Counted from the stretch's first letter, positions 37,401 to 48,449 are shown. The stretch is DNA of 64,000 bases from Methylobacterium sp. WL1 (GCF_008000895.1 NZ_CP042823.1:3438001-3502000), one strand, 5' to 3'. The notes: generated by a model not told the origin, from the sequence alone. Numbers and translations: made by a program.

Positions 37401-38708
37401 TCAGGCTGCGCCGAAGACGCGCGCGAAGATCGTGTCGACGTGCTTAAAGTGATAGCCGAGGTCGAAGCATTCCTCGATCTGCTCGGGCGTCAGCGCCGCC
37501 GTCACCTCGGCATCCGCTTTCAGCAGAGCCAGGAAGTCGCCCTCCCCGCGCCAGACCGGCATCGCGTTGCGCTGGACCAGCCGGTATGAATCTTCGCGGG
37601 ACACGCCGGCCTGGGTGAGCGCCAGCAGCACCCGCTGCGAGTGGACCAAGCCGCCAAGGCGGTCGAGGTTCTTCTGCATGTTGGCCGGGTAGATCAGCAG
37701 CTTCTCGATCACCCCGGTCATGCGGGCCAGCGCGAAATCGAGGGTCACCGTAGCATCCGGGCCGATCATCCGCTCCACGGAGGAATGCGAGATGTCGCGC
37801 TCGTGCCAGAGCGCCACGTTCTCCATGGCTGGGACGACGTAGCCCCGGACCATCCGGGCGAGGCCGGTGATATTCTCGGTGAGCACCGGGTTGCGCTTGT
37901 GCGGCATCGCCGAAGATCCCTTTTGACCTTCGGAGAAGAACTCCTCCGCTTCGAGCACCTCGGTGCGCTGCAGGTGGCGGATCTCGATGGCCAAGCGCTC
38001 GAGTGACGAGGCGACGACGCCCAGCGTCGCGAAGAACATCGCGTGGCGGTCGCGCGGGATGACCTGGGTCGAGACCGGCTCGGCGGTCAGGCCCATCTTC
38101 TCGGCGACGTATTGCTCAACCCGCGGATCGATGTTGGCGAAGGTGCCGACCGCGCCCGAGATCGCACAGGTGGCGACCTCCTCGCGGGCTGCGACCAGGC
38201 GATGGCGGTTGCGCTCGAACTCGGCATAGGCCTGTGCGAGCTTGAGGCCGAAGGTCACCGGCTCGGCATGGATGCCGTGTGAGCGGCCGATGGTGGGGGT
38301 GAGCTTGTGCTCCAGCGCCCGGCTTTTCAGGGCCGCCAGCAGCGCGTCGACATCGGCGATCAGGATGTCGGCGGCACGCACGAGCTGGACGTTGAGACAG
38401 GTGTCGAGCACGTCCGACGAGGTCATGCCCTGGTGGACGAAGCGCGCCTCCGGGCCGACGATTTCGGCGAGGTGGGTGAGGAACGCGATGACGTCGTGCT
38501 TCGTCACCGCCTCGATCTCGTCGATGCGGGCCACGTCGAACGCCGCATCCTTGCCCTTGGCCCAGATCGTCTCCGCCGCCGCCTTCGGCACGACACCGAT
38601 CTCGGCCAGCGCCGTGGTGGCATGGGCCTCGATCTCGAACCAGATCTTGAAGCGACTCTCGGGCGACCAGATCGCCGTCATCGTCGGGCGGCTGTAACGG
38701 GGGATCAT
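37401..38708 (-). CDS. purB: Adenylosuccinate lyase
   Basis: 435 aa. The fumarase/aspartase-superfamily signature GQKGSSAMPHKRNPVL contains the catalytic Ser loop. Upstream conserved elements are FVHQGMTSSDVLDTCLNVQL and GRSHGIHAEPVTFGLKL with the general-acid His. It splits adenylosuccinate and SAICAR in purine synthesis, releasing fumarate. The start ATG (MIPRYSRPTMTAIWSPESRF) matches the conserved N-terminus of alphaproteobacterial PurB. Confidence 0.97.
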   Translation of the reverse strand: MIPRYSRPTMTAIWSPESRFKIWFEIEAHATTALAEIGVVPKAAAETIWAKGKDAAFDVARIDEIEAVTKHDVIAFLTHLAEIVGPEARFVHQGMTSSDVLDTCLNVQLVRAADILIADVDALLAALKSRALEHKLTPTIGRSHGIHAEPVTFGLKLAQAYAEFERNRHRLVAAREEVATCAISGAVGTFANIDPRVEQYVAEKMGLTAEPVSTQVIPRDRHAMFFATLGVVASSLERLAIEIRHLQRTEVLEAEEFFSEGQKGSSAMPHKRNPVLTENITGLARMVRGYVVPAMENVALWHERDISHSSVERMIGPDATVTLDFALARMTGVIEKLLIYPANMQKNLDRLGGLVHSQRVLLALTQAGVSREDSYRLVQRNAMPVWRGEGDFLALLKADAEVTAALTPEQIEECFDLGYHFKHVDTIFARVFGAA

Positions 38709-38828
38709 GGGGGCCTCGGCACGGTCCGGAGTTCGTGCGTGGCCGGTAGCATGCGGCGGCCCGGCCGCTCAATGCGGTCCACGCAGGCCAGCGCCACGCG
38801 AGAGCATGCCGTTTGATGTCGATCCCGG

Positions 38829-39575
38829 TCAGGGCACGCGGACCCAGCCCTGTCCCATCAGGCGCTCCTGCGGGCGAAACCGGGATTTGTAATCCATCTT
38901 GCGCGAGCCCTCGACCCAATAGCCGAGGTAGAGATACGGCAGCCCGAGGCGACGGGCGCGCTGGATGTGGTCGAGGATCATGTAGGTGCCCGGCGAGCGC
39001 CCGGCCTCCTCCGGATCGTAGAACGAGTAGACCATCGACAGGCCGTCCGCGAGGACGTCGGTGAGGCTGTAGGCGAGCGGCGGGCCGAACCCGCGGCCGG
39101 TAATCGCCGTGTCCGGACCACGCCGCCGGTACGAAACCAGATGCGTGTCGACGTGGCTGTCCTCGATCATCATGGCGTAGTCGAGCACCGTCATGTCGAC
39201 CATGCCGCCATCGCCGTGGCGGGCGTCGAGGTAACGGCGGAACAGAGCGTACTGCTCCGAGGCTGGGCGATTCGGTTCCGGCGCGCCGATCCAGTCGTCG
39301 TTGCGCGCCAGGATCCGCTTCTGGCTAGCGGTCGGCTGAAAGTCATCCACCACCACCCGCACCGAGATGCAGCCGCGGCAGGTCTCGCAGGCCGGGCGAT
39401 ACGCGATGGTCTGCGAGCGGCGGAAGCCACCCTGGGTCAGGATCTCGTTGAGGTCCCGGGCACGGCGCCCGACCAGATGCGTGAACACCTTTCGCTCCTC
39501 CTGGCCCGGAAGGTACGGGCACGGCGAAGGCGCGGTCAGGTAGAATTGCGGAGTGTCGCGCGGGTGACTCGTCAC
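38829..39575 (-). CDS. bpt: Aspartate/glutamate leucyltransferase (N-end rule)
   Basis: 248 aa. The ATE-type aminoacyltransferase fold: [17 protein letters not shown] with [12 protein letters not shown] (CxxC..C) in the N-terminal domain and YFLGYW-like [20 protein letters not shown] in the C-terminal part. Bacterial Bpt transfers Leu from Leu-tRNA to N-terminal Asp/Glu of proteins, marking them for ClpS/ClpAP. Start is GTG, giving the conserved N-terminus [15 protein letters not shown]; no strong ribosome site precedes it. The RDD gene follows on the left in reading order upstream. Confidence 0.94.
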   Translation of the reverse strand: MTSHPRDTPQFYLTAPSPCPYLPGQEERKVFTHLVGRRARDLNEILTQGGFRRSQTIAYRPACETCRGCISVRVVVDDFQPTASQKRILARNDDWIGAPEPNRPASEQYALFRRYLDARHGDGGMVDMTVLDYAMMIEDSHVDTHLVSYRRRGPDTAITGRGFGPPLAYSLTDVLADGLSMVYSFYDPEEAGRSPGTYMILDHIQRARRLGLPYLYLGYWVEGSRKMDYKSRFRPQERLMGQGWVRVP

Positions 39576-39699
39576 GCTTGGTCTTGGCCCTGCACCGGGT
39601 GGTCCTTGCGGCGCCGGCGTACCAATGTACAGGCGACGCGGCCGGGCTCAATGCCCCCGGCCGCTCGCCGCATGAGAATTTCGTCGCGCCTACGGGATC

Positions 39700-40191
39700 T
39701 CAGCGGTCGTGGACGACGGCCAGGCCGAGCAGCAGGTCGTGGCCCAGGCGTCGATCGGCGCGCATCAGGCCGAATGCGACATCGAGGCACCACAGAAGGA
39801 AGGTCGAGACCGCAACGTAGAACAGCAGCGCGTGGACAGCCGCGCTGATGAAGTCCACGGGGCCGCCGCGCTCGGGGGCGACAACCCGGAGGCCCATCAG
39901 GCGCTGCCCGATGGTGCTCTGCTTGGCTCCTCCCACCGTGATGGCGCTGTAGATCACGCCGCTCGCCGGAAGCACCGCAAACAAGGTCCAGCCGAGCCCG
40001 AAGGTCACCACGCCGACGACCGTGATCAACAGCGTCAACAGGGCGGTGAAGCCGAAGATGAACAGGATATCGAGGAGGTACGCGACGGTGCGGGCCCCGA
40101 GGCTGGCACGCACGAACGGGATGGGCAGCGAAGCCGCGTAGCCGGGGGCCTCGTAGCGCTGCTCGGCATAACCGGGTTGGGGATTCTGCAT
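39700..40191 (-). CDS. RDD family integral membrane protein
   Basis: 163 aa. A Tyr/Pro-rich cytoplasmic N-terminus (NPQPGYAEQRYEAPGYA) leads into RTVAYLLDILFIFGFTALLT, whose R and D are the RDD signature, and STIGQRLMGLRVVAP with the second conserved region. Three to four hydrophobic segments are present, ending at VSTFLLWCLDVAFGLM. ATG has AGGA at nine bases. RDD proteins may act in transport; no substrate can be assigned. Confidence 0.88.
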   Translation of the reverse strand: MQNPQPGYAEQRYEAPGYAASLPIPFVRASLGARTVAYLLDILFIFGFTALLTLLITVVGVVTFGLGWTLFAVLPASGVIYSAITVGGAKQSTIGQRLMGLRVVAPERGGPVDFISAAVHALLFYVAVSTFLLWCLDVAFGLMRADRRLGHDLLLGLAVVHDR

Positions 40192-40272
40192 GGTGTCGCG
40201 TCCTGCAAGCGAGGCGGCCGATCGAAACGTGGGTGCGGAAAGCGACCGCCGCAAGAGCGGATGCGCGTGCGT

Positions 40273-41822
<1,550 letters not shown>

Positions 41823-41866
41823 TCAACCCAGCGCATCCCCCATCAATCGCGGCCCCCGACGATGCA

Positions 41867-42355
41867 TTGGCTTTTCTCACCCACGGACACGCCGTAGTGC
41901 CCGCCTCCTTCCCGATCCGGCGCAAGGGTGTTCGGCCGGGCGATACGCCCACCGACCGGATCGAGCGCGCGCCGGGGCCCGCTCCCGGGACATGGGATAC
42001 GGTCCTCGTCTGGTTCATGCGGATCACCGCGTTGTTCTGGCTGGCCAAGAGCATCGCGTCCTGGGCGACGATCCTCGACGTCATGCCAGAGTCGCGCCCC
42101 TTCGAGATCGAGCCGTTCGGCCGCCAGGCCGCGATCGTCTACTTCGCCGTGGTGGACGCGTCGGCCGCCATCGGCCTGTGGCTGACGAGCGCGTGGGGCG
42201 GCGTGATCTGGTTGCTGGCCGTGACATCCGCGATGACGCTGGCGGTGTTGACCCCGCAACTTGTGCCGATGCCGGTGCCGTTGCTCGTATTCGGCCTCAC
42301 CGTCGTGCTGATGTACTTCATGCTGTCCTGGCTGGCCGCCCAGGAAGCACGGTGA
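41867..42355 (+). CDS. DUF6163-like small membrane protein
   Basis: 162 aa from a TTG, or 152 from a GTG at 41897; neither has a good ribosome site, so the start is uncertain. The core has three to four hydrophobic segments beginning at TVLVWFMRITALFWLAKSIA, then FEIEPFGRQAAIVYFAVVDA, WGGVIWLLAVTSAMTLAVLT and PLLVFGLTVVLMYFMLSWLA. The pattern matches the DUF6163 membrane proteins often found beside LdtR regulators. Function unknown; located 160 bases before ldtR, same strand. Confidence 0.72.
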   Translation: MAFLTHGHAVVPASFPIRRKGVRPGDTPTDRIERAPGPAPGTWDTVLVWFMRITALFWLAKSIASWATILDVMPESRPFEIEPFGRQAAIVYFAVVDASAAIGLWLTSAWGGVIWLLAVTSAMTLAVLTPQLVPMPVPLLVFGLTVVLMYFMLSWLAAQEAR

Positions 42356-42517
42356 ACGAAGCGTTCTGATCTTCGCTTCAGTTTGTCTTTACCGCGAAGA
42401 GTAAATCGGGAATTCATCCTGTCGCTTAAATCGCCTTTCATTCCCGGTACGTAGCTTAGCCATCATCAGCGGCACCGCATCGAACGGGCGCCGCGGCATC
42501 AGACGGTGAGGCAGACG

Positions 42518-43030
42518 ATGAAGACCCAGAGCGCCCGTGTCGCGAAGAGCGAGGCCCCCGAGGAGACCCCGTCCGCCAAGGGCTCCTACTTGGAGGCGCT
42601 TCACTTGGTCGAGCGGCTGCACCGCCGGCTGCTGGACGTGATCAAGGACGAGTTCGAGCGCCGCGGCCGGGAAGACGTCAACAGCGTCCAGGCGCTGCTC
42701 CTGTACAACATCGGCGACAAGGAGTTGACCGCGAGCGAATTGCGGACGAAGGGCTACTATCTCGGCTCCAACGTCTCCTACAACGTCAAGAAGCTCGTCG
42801 AGGCCGGCTACCTGCACCACGCCCGCTCGAAGACCGACCGTCGTTCGGTCCGGATCAGCCTGACCGAGAAGGGCCAGCAGGTCCACGAGATCATCCAGGG
42901 GCTCTACGACAAGCATGCCCGCACGATCGCGCCGATCGGAGGCATTTCGGACGACGACTTCGGCCGGCTGAATACGGCTCTGGGCCGCCTCGAGCGTTTC
43001 TGGACCGACCAGATCCGTTACCGGCTCTGA
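42518..43030 (+). CDS. ldtR: LdtR-type MarR family transcriptional regulator
   Basis: 170 aa winged-helix protein. REDVNSVQALLLYNIGDKEL and TASELRTKGYYLGSNVSYNV with KKLVEAGYLHHARSKTDRRS match LdtR, the regulator of L,D-transpeptidase and stress genes in Hyphomicrobiales. The wing ends RVRISLTEKGQQ-like (SVRISLTEKGQQVHEII). The ATG has GAGG at six bases, preferred to a GTG four codons upstream. It senses small ligands in relatives; targets here are unknown, but the neighbouring membrane-protein gene is a candidate. Confidence 0.9.
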   Translation: MKTQSARVAKSEAPEETPSAKGSYLEALHLVERLHRRLLDVIKDEFERRGREDVNSVQALLLYNIGDKELTASELRTKGYYLGSNVSYNVKKLVEAGYLHHARSKTDRRSVRISLTEKGQQVHEIIQGLYDKHARTIAPIGGISDDDFGRLNTALGRLERFWTDQIRYRL

Positions 43031-43040
43031 TCCGTGCGGC

Positions 43041-43643
43041 TTAAAGGTTCAGGAGGCTGACGATCCCGGCGATGACCGCGTAGGCGAAGCCCGCATTGAT
43101 GGCGACGCCGAAGAGGCCGATCACCAATCCGCCCATGACGACAAGGCCGTCGCGCTCGACGAGGCCGAGGCCCACGAGGCAGACGGCGAGCCCCAGAGGG
43201 ATCTGCCCGACGATCGGTGCGGCCACGATCAGCGCCAGCGCCAGCGCCAACAGGGCGATCCCCATCCCGCGCATGCCCAGCGCGGTCTCGAACACGCTGA
43301 CGCGGGGACGCGACCAGCGCTCCAGACGCCGTAGGATCGGCACCGCCCGGGTGACGGCGCGCCTTACATCGGTGAGCGCGATCGATCGGCCGAGCAGGAT
43401 CCGGGGCAGCCACGGCGCCGACATGCCGGCCGCGATCTGAACCGCCACAAGCAGCAGCAGGAGCCCGCAGATCAGCGGGATCGGCGGCGGCATCGGCAAG
43501 CAGTTCGGCAAGCCGAGCAGCACCACGAGCAGCGCGAAGGCGCGATCCCGCAGGACCGCGACGATGTCGCCCACGGTAAGGCGCTCCCCCTCCTGGCTCG
43601 CCAGCACAGTGAGGACGTCCGACGTTCGTGAACCGGCAGTCAA
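43041..43643 (-). CDS. ExoD family membrane protein
   Basis: 200 aa from a TTG start; a further in-frame TTG lies 20 codons upstream. ERLTVGDIVAVLRDRAFALL, then LLGLPNCLPMPPPIPLICG is the ExoD hallmark, followed by APWLPRILLGRSIALTDVRR. Five hydrophobic segments are evident. ExoD was linked to exopolysaccharide synthesis and alkaline growth in Sinorhizobium; its biochemical role is unclear. It converges with ldtR with ten bases between stop codons. Confidence 0.87.
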   Translation of the reverse strand: MTAGSRTSDVLTVLASQEGERLTVGDIVAVLRDRAFALLVVLLGLPNCLPMPPPIPLICGLLLLLVAVQIAAGMSAPWLPRILLGRSIALTDVRRAVTRAVPILRRLERWSRPRVSVFETALGMRGMGIALLALALALIVAAPIVGQIPLGLAVCLVGLGLVERDGLVVMGGLVIGLFGVAINAGFAYAVIAGIVSLLNL

Positions 43644-43941
43644 GGATCCGCCAACCTTCGCTGTCCTGGCGCGGGCTCTAGCCGAGATCACCCGGCAGGC
43701 CAAGCGCGGGGCTGCCGCACGAATTTATCGTGGGCGCCCGGCCGGAGATCCCTACCTGAGGTCAGCCCGATTCACCCTGAAGCATATCTTAAGTCAATCA
43801 AAGCATATTTTCGAATCGGCGCAGATCTCGGACAGCACGTTGGCGCAGCTTCAGGTAATTTTCCAGTGAACCTACGATGAGTAGAGCGGCTTTCTACGTC
43901 GTTTGCCTGTAGGTATAAGGCTCTCCACACAGGACGGATCC

Positions 43942-44670
43942 GTGTGCAGGAGCAAAGCCTTCGTAATAAGCCGGAACAGACGGCTCGGACCCGCCCTTGC
44001 GGCTTTTCTTTTCTTTGCGCAGGCTTCTCCGGCATGCGGCGGAGAGATCGATGCGCTTCTGTTCGGCAGCCTCGACGCCGGCGCTGCGACGTTCCTGACC
44101 ATCGGCGCGAAGCTCGGGCTCGGCCCCCTCGATCAGGACGGCTTCGTCATACTCGCGAGCGTCGGAAGCGGCCTGCAACGCGAACGCGGCGATTTCGGCC
44201 TTCCGCGCACGCGCTACGCGTTCAACGCGGCCGCGGTGCTGGGTTACCAATGGTTCTTCGATTGGGGAACGGCCGCAATCTTCGCGGGGCCTGAAGGCTC
44301 GATGGAGATGCTGGCCGACGGGCGCGCCGTGGCGGTCTCGCCAGCCGCGTATGGCTTGCGCCTACACGCCGAAATCTGGGCACGCCCGACGGACAATACG
44401 CTCCTGCAGGCGACCGCTGTCGCCGGCTCGACGCGCGACAGTTTATGGACACGGCTGGCCTGGGGCTATCGGATAGGCGGTGCTTATCTCGGCCCTGAAA
44501 TCAGCGTCTACGGAGACGAGACGGGCTATCGGAAATGGAATCTCGGCTTGCACGCAACCGATTTCGCCATCGCCCGCTACAGCTTCCGTGTGTCGGCCGG
44601 TCTCCAAACCGAGACGGCCCGGCGAAGCGCCTCACCCTACGTGGCGTTGGCGGTCTGGTCGCCCTGGTGA
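43942..44670 (+). CDS. bcsS: Cellulose biosynthesis protein BcsS-like
   Basis: 242 aa. A signal peptide (GPALAAFLFFAQASPACGG) is followed by an outer-membrane-type beta pattern: FGSLDAGAATFLTIGAKLGL, GYQWFFDWGTAAIFAGPEGS, LWTRLAWGYRIGGAYLGPEI, and the C-terminal ASPYVALAVWSPW typical of BcsS. GTG start with AGGA at seven bases was preferred to a TTG 13 codons earlier. BcsS is an accessory, probably outer-membrane, protein of cellulose or similar polysaccharide systems. No bcsA/B genes lie here, so it works at a distance or is an orphan. Its end overlaps the convergent photolyase gene by 34 bases. Confidence 0.82.
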   Translation: MCRSKAFVISRNRRLGPALAAFLFFAQASPACGGEIDALLFGSLDAGAATFLTIGAKLGLGPLDQDGFVILASVGSGLQRERGDFGLPRTRYAFNAAAVLGYQWFFDWGTAAIFAGPEGSMEMLADGRAVAVSPAAYGLRLHAEIWARPTDNTLLQATAVAGSTRDSLWTRLAWGYRIGGAYLGPEISVYGDETGYRKWNLGLHATDFAIARYSFRVSAGLQTETARRSASPYVALAVWSPW

Positions 44671-46229
44671 GCGCGCTCGGATTCGAGGGCGCCGAGGAAA
44701 CGGCCCGCATCCGCACGGATCTCGGCCCGGCGCTGGTCGCTCATGGCCCGGAGGGTCCGATACGGCATCGTCATGCGCGGGTTCCCGGAAAGCGTATCCG
44801 CGTTCTCGATCAGGAAATTCCAGTACAGGTAGTTGAATGGGCAGGCGTCCGGCCCCGCCTTGACCTTCACGTCGTAGGCGCAACCCGTGCAGTAGTCCGA
44901 CATCCGGTCGATATAGGCGCCTGAGGCCGCGTAAGGCTTCGAGCCCATCACGCCCCCATCGGCCCACAGCACCATGCCGTGCACGTTGGGCAGCTCGACC
45001 CATTCGTAGGCATCGGCGAACACGATCAGGTACCATTCCTCGACCTGTGCCGGATCCAGGCCTGCGATCAGGGCAAAGTTTCCGGTCACCATCAGGCGTT
45101 GGATGTGATGGGCGTAGGCGTGGCGCCGGGTATCGGCGACCACATTGGCGATGCAATTCAGCTTCGTCTCACCCGACCAATAAAACCACGGGAGGTTCCT
45201 TCCAGCATCCAGTGCATTGGTCTCCCGATACTCGGGCATCCGCGCCCAGTAGACGCCGCGGACATATTCCCGCCACCCGAGGATCTGCCGGATGAACCCC
45301 TCGACGCAGTTGAGCGGCGCAGTGCCGTCCCGATAGGCGCGCTCGGCGGCCCAGCAGACTTCCTCCGGGGTCAACAGTCCAGCGTTGAGCGGCGGCGAGA
45401 GCAGCGCGTGGTAGAGGTACGGCGCACCGGCCTTCATGGCATCCTGGTAATCGCCGAAGGTGGGCAAGCATTGTTCGATGAAGTGCTTGAGGGCGGCCAG
45501 CGCGTCGGCCCGCGTTACCGGCCAGGAAAAGGCCGCGAGATCGCCGAAATGGCCGGCGAACTCACGCTCCACCAGCGCGATGGCATCCCGGGTGGTCGCA
45601 TCGGGCTGGAACCCGATCCGGTCCGGCAGCTGGTGCCCTTTCGGTAGGCGCTTACGGTTATCAGGATCAAAGTTCCAGCGACCGCCGACTGGCTCGCCAC
45701 CATCCATGAGGAGTCCGGTCCGACGCCGTATGCCGCGGTAGAAGGTCTCCATCCGCAGATGATGACGCCCCTCGGCCCAGCGGTCGAAATCCGCCCGCGG
45801 GCACAGGAAGCGGTTGTCGGATCGGATCTCCACCGGGACGGGCAGCGTCTCGCGCCAGTCCTGCATCATCTCCCAGACCCGCCACTCACCGGGTTCGGTG
45901 ACGACGACGGTATCGGGTGCATGATGAGCGACAGCCCGCTCCAGCTCGCCCGTGAAGCTGCCGGTGTTGCCGGGATCAGTCAGGCGGACGTAGTCGACTG
46001 CGATACCCTCGGCCTCCAGTTCGGCCGCGAAATGGCGCATGGCGGCGAACAGGAAGGCGATCTTCTGCTTGTGGTGGCGGACATAGGTCGCCTCGTCCCG
46101 CACCTCGACGAGCAGGACGACGTCGAGTTCGGGATCAAGGTCGAGCAGGCTCGACACGCGCCGGTTCAGCTGATCGCCGAGGACGAACCGTAAGACCCCT
46201 CCGGTCCGCCGAGCGAGCTTCGCCGGCAC
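44637..46229 (-). CDS. Fe-S cryptochrome/photolyase family protein (PhrB/CryB type)
   Basis: 530 aa. The N-terminal antenna-type domain RFVLGDQLNRRVSSLLDLDP is that of the FeS-BCP branch. C-terminal FAD domain elements include CVEGFIRQILGWREYVRGVY, LNCIANVVADTRRHAYAHHI and RLMVTGNFALIAGLDP. Four cysteines (C in NCVEG, C in MSDYC-TGC and C in GPDACPFNYLYW) fit the [4Fe-4S] ligands of this class. PhrB repairs (6-4) photoproducts; CryB may also signal light. Start GTG placed four bases after the SDR stop, so the two genes are coupled. The 3' end overlaps bcsS on the other strand. Confidence 0.9.
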   Translation of the reverse strand: MPAKLARRTGGVLRFVLGDQLNRRVSSLLDLDPELDVVLLVEVRDEATYVRHHKQKIAFLFAAMRHFAAELEAEGIAVDYVRLTDPGNTGSFTGELERAVAHHAPDTVVVTEPGEWRVWEMMQDWRETLPVPVEIRSDNRFLCPRADFDRWAEGRHHLRMETFYRGIRRRTGLLMDGGEPVGGRWNFDPDNRKRLPKGHQLPDRIGFQPDATTRDAIALVEREFAGHFGDLAAFSWPVTRADALAALKHFIEQCLPTFGDYQDAMKAGAPYLYHALLSPPLNAGLLTPEEVCWAAERAYRDGTAPLNCVEGFIRQILGWREYVRGVYWARMPEYRETNALDAGRNLPWFYWSGETKLNCIANVVADTRRHAYAHHIQRLMVTGNFALIAGLDPAQVEEWYLIVFADAYEWVELPNVHGMVLWADGGVMGSKPYAASGAYIDRMSDYCTGCAYDVKVKAGPDACPFNYLYWNFLIENADTLSGNPRMTMPYRTLRAMSDQRRAEIRADAGRFLGALESERAHQGDQTANAT

Positions 46230-46233
46230 CCCG

Positions 46234-46968
46234 TCAGCCCTTCGTGCGCAGGTTGGCGCGCCCACCATCGACCCCGATTACCTGCCCGGTGATCCAGCCG
46301 GCCTCGTCCGACACCAGGAAGGCCGCGAGCGCCGCGATATCCTCCGGCCGCCCCAGACGCTGGAGTGCGTGCATGGCGGCGATTCCCTGGGCCAAAGTCT
46401 CGTTTCCGGTGATGGCGGCGGCCAACGGCGTCCGGGTCAGTGAAGGCGCAACCACGTTGACCCGGATCTGCGGTGCCAGTTCGGCCGCAAGCGACAGGCC
46501 GAGCGCCTCGACGGCACCCTTGGCCATCGCCACCGAGGCGTGCGCCGGGAAGCCCTGTGCCACGGCCACCGTCGAGAACAGCACGACACCGGAGCCCGAA
46601 TCGCCGGCGCCGGACTTGAGTGCGGCTGCGGCGGATTGCACGGCCGAGAAGGCGCCGAGCGCATTGAAGCGGAAGTCGGCCTCCACATCGGCCCGGGTCA
46701 GCCGTCCGAGCGGCCGCAGGTTGATGGTGCCGACCGCGTAGACCAGACCCGCGAGACAAGGCCCCGCCGCCTCGCTGGCAGCTGCGAAGAAGTCCGGATC
46801 GCCGACGTCCCCCGCCGTAAAGGTCGTATCGCCGAGTTCGTCGGCCACTTGCGCCAGCCGGTCGCCGTCCCGGGCCGCGAGATGCAGGGCGTAGCCGCGC
46901 GCCCGCAGAACCCGGGCGGTCGCCAGGCCAATTCCCCCCGTGCCTCCGTAGATCAGAACCTGTCGCAC
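46234..46968 (-). CDS. SDR-family protein lacking the catalytic Tyr
   Basis: 244 aa. The nucleotide fold VLIYGGTGGIGLATARVLRA with GGxGGIG at residues 8-14 and LVYAVGTINLRPLGRL is present, and VDGGRANL ends the chain. In the active site FSTVAVAQGFPAHASVAMAKGAVEAL the Ser and Lys can be placed, but the position four before Lys, normally Tyr, is Val. Classical SDR chemistry is therefore doubtful; it could be a structural partner or use another residue. Start GTG with GAGG at seven bases. It is immediately followed by the photolyase gene, a pairing seen in related genomes. Confidence 0.85.
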   Translation of the reverse strand: MRQVLIYGGTGGIGLATARVLRARGYALHLAARDGDRLAQVADELGDTTFTAGDVGDPDFFAAASEAAGPCLAGLVYAVGTINLRPLGRLTRADVEADFRFNALGAFSAVQSAAAALKSGAGDSGSGVVLFSTVAVAQGFPAHASVAMAKGAVEALGLSLAAELAPQIRVNVVAPSLTRTPLAAAITGNETLAQGIAAMHALQRLGRPEDIAALAAFLVSDEAGWITGQVIGVDGGRANLRTKG

Positions 46969-47078
46969 GCACGGGCCTCTTGCTACCCAACCTGACCCGG
47001 ACAAAGTAAGGCCGGTGCTGTTGCCGGGCAGGCGGCCGGCCCACCCTCTCCACGTGCACAAGGTCGCAGGCGGCAAGC

Positions 47079-47942
47079 ATGAAGTTCGCGTTCGCCGGCA
47101 TCGATTTCCTCGGCGGCGTGTTCGAGGGCCTCGTCGAGGCCGGCTGGAAGCCGGTCAAGCTGTTCACCCGGCCCTGCGACGGCGTCTACGACCACAACGA
47201 CGTGCTGGTCGCCCGCGCTCGTTCGATGCGCCTGCCGATCCAACTGTCGCGTATCCGCGAGCGCGACATCGAGGCCCTTCAGGCAGAGCATGGCAAGGAT
47301 TGGGCCTTGGTTGTCGCCGGCTATCCCTGGCTTGTGAAGGGCTGGCGCGGACGGGTTGCCTACGGATTGAACATCCACCCCTCACCGCTACCGACCGGAC
47401 GCGGCCCCTACCCGCTGTTTCGCGCGGTGCTGGACCGGTACGAGACCTGGGGTGTCACGGCTCACGTGCTCGCCGACGGGTTCGACACCGGCGATATCCT
47501 GGCCCAGGAGATCTTCGGCCTCGAATCGGCCGAGTCCCACGAGACCGTGCTCGCGAAGTGCCAGATGGCGGCCCGGCGTCTCGCGTCAGGACCGATCGGC
47601 AAGGACCTTGCCGCACGCTGGCGACGTGCCGAGCCTCAGGGCGACGGGTCGTACTGGCCCCGGGCCACCGACGGCGACCGGACCCTCGACTTCCGCCAGG
47701 ATGTCGAGTCGATCCTGCGCCGGGTCAGGGCATTCGGTACCGTCGAAACCATCGCCCGGCTGGGCGACGCGCGGGTCTACGTCGCCGCGGCGCAGGGCTG
47801 GCGCGAGCGCCACCCGCACACGCCCGGCACCGTCGTGCACCGCCATCGCCGGCACGTCGTGATCGCCGCGCTGGACGGTTACGTGCAGATCACCCGCTGG
47901 TCGCCGGTGCCGTTGGCCGAGGCCGCGCAGGTCGGGCGCTGA
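47079..47942 (+). CDS. Formyltransferase family protein (Fmt-like)
   Basis: 287 aa. The N-terminal formyl-transferase fold has MKFAFAGIDFLGGVFEGLVE, GLNIHPSPLPTGRGPYPLF with the catalytic Asn/His pair, and WGVTAHVLADGFDTGDILAQ with the Asp. A C-terminal OB-like domain (YWPRATDGDRTLDF, VYVAAAQGWRERHPHTPG) resembles Fmt/ArnA. It should use 10-formyl-tetrahydrofolate and transfer formyl to an amine, probably a sugar or small amine, since the true fmt usually sits beside def. It diverges from the SDR/photolyase pair with 110 bases between the starts. Confidence 0.85.
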   Translation: MKFAFAGIDFLGGVFEGLVEAGWKPVKLFTRPCDGVYDHNDVLVARARSMRLPIQLSRIRERDIEALQAEHGKDWALVVAGYPWLVKGWRGRVAYGLNIHPSPLPTGRGPYPLFRAVLDRYETWGVTAHVLADGFDTGDILAQEIFGLESAESHETVLAKCQMAARRLASGPIGKDLAARWRRAEPQGDGSYWPRATDGDRTLDFRQDVESILRRVRAFGTVETIARLGDARVYVAAAQGWRERHPHTPGTVVHRHRRHVVIAALDGYVQITRWSPVPLAEAAQVGR

Positions 47943-48020
47943 CGCCGCGCGTTGTAGCGTGCGGGAACGCATTCGTGATGGGCGGTGTTTCCGCGGGTCC
48001 TGGACGTCACGGAGCCTCGC

Positions 48021-48362
48021 ATGTCGACACGCGCAAGCCTCGCCGCAGCCCTCGGGCTTGCCGCGCTGTTCACCGGATCCGCTTTCGCGCAGGGCGTGAT
48101 CGTGGATCAGGACGATTTCGGTCCCGACGATGAGGTCGTCGTGCGCGACTACATCGTGCGCCGTCCGGTCGGCCCGGGCCCGATCGTCGGATCGATCCCG
48201 CTTCGGCCGGGTACCATCGTGCCGGCTGATGTCGAACTTGCGCCGTTCACCGATACACAGAACCCGCGCCTGCGCCGCTACGGCTACTTCGTGGCCCCCG
48301 GTGATAAAGTCGTGGTTGTGGATCCGGCGACCCGCGCGGTGGTACGCATCTTCGACCGCTGA
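48021..48362 (+). CDS. DUF1236 domain secreted protein
   Basis: 113 aa. Signal peptide MSTRASLAAALGLAALFTGS-AFA-Q, then a low-complexity segment and the DUF1236 fold: IVGSIPLRPGTIVPADVELA, NPRLRRYGYFVAPGDKVVVV and DPATRAVVRIFDR. GGAG lies seven bases before the ATG. These periplasmic proteins are frequent in Hyphomicrobiales, without known function. Confidence 0.8.
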   Translation: MSTRASLAAALGLAALFTGSAFAQGVIVDQDDFGPDDEVVVRDYIVRRPVGPGPIVGSIPLRPGTIVPADVELAPFTDTQNPRLRRYGYFVAPGDKVVVVDPATRAVVRIFDR

Positions 48363-48449
48363 GCCTGAACCGGCGCTGGTTCGCCTTCCGGTCGCCGATC
48401 CGCTAACACCCTGGTGCGAACGATCAAGAAAAGCGCCAGGGGGAAATAC

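Noticed and set aside
46229..46268. Longer start for the photolyase gene
   Set aside because: The extra residues overlap the SDR gene end and lack similarity to the conserved start; the GTG right after the SDR stop is better placed.
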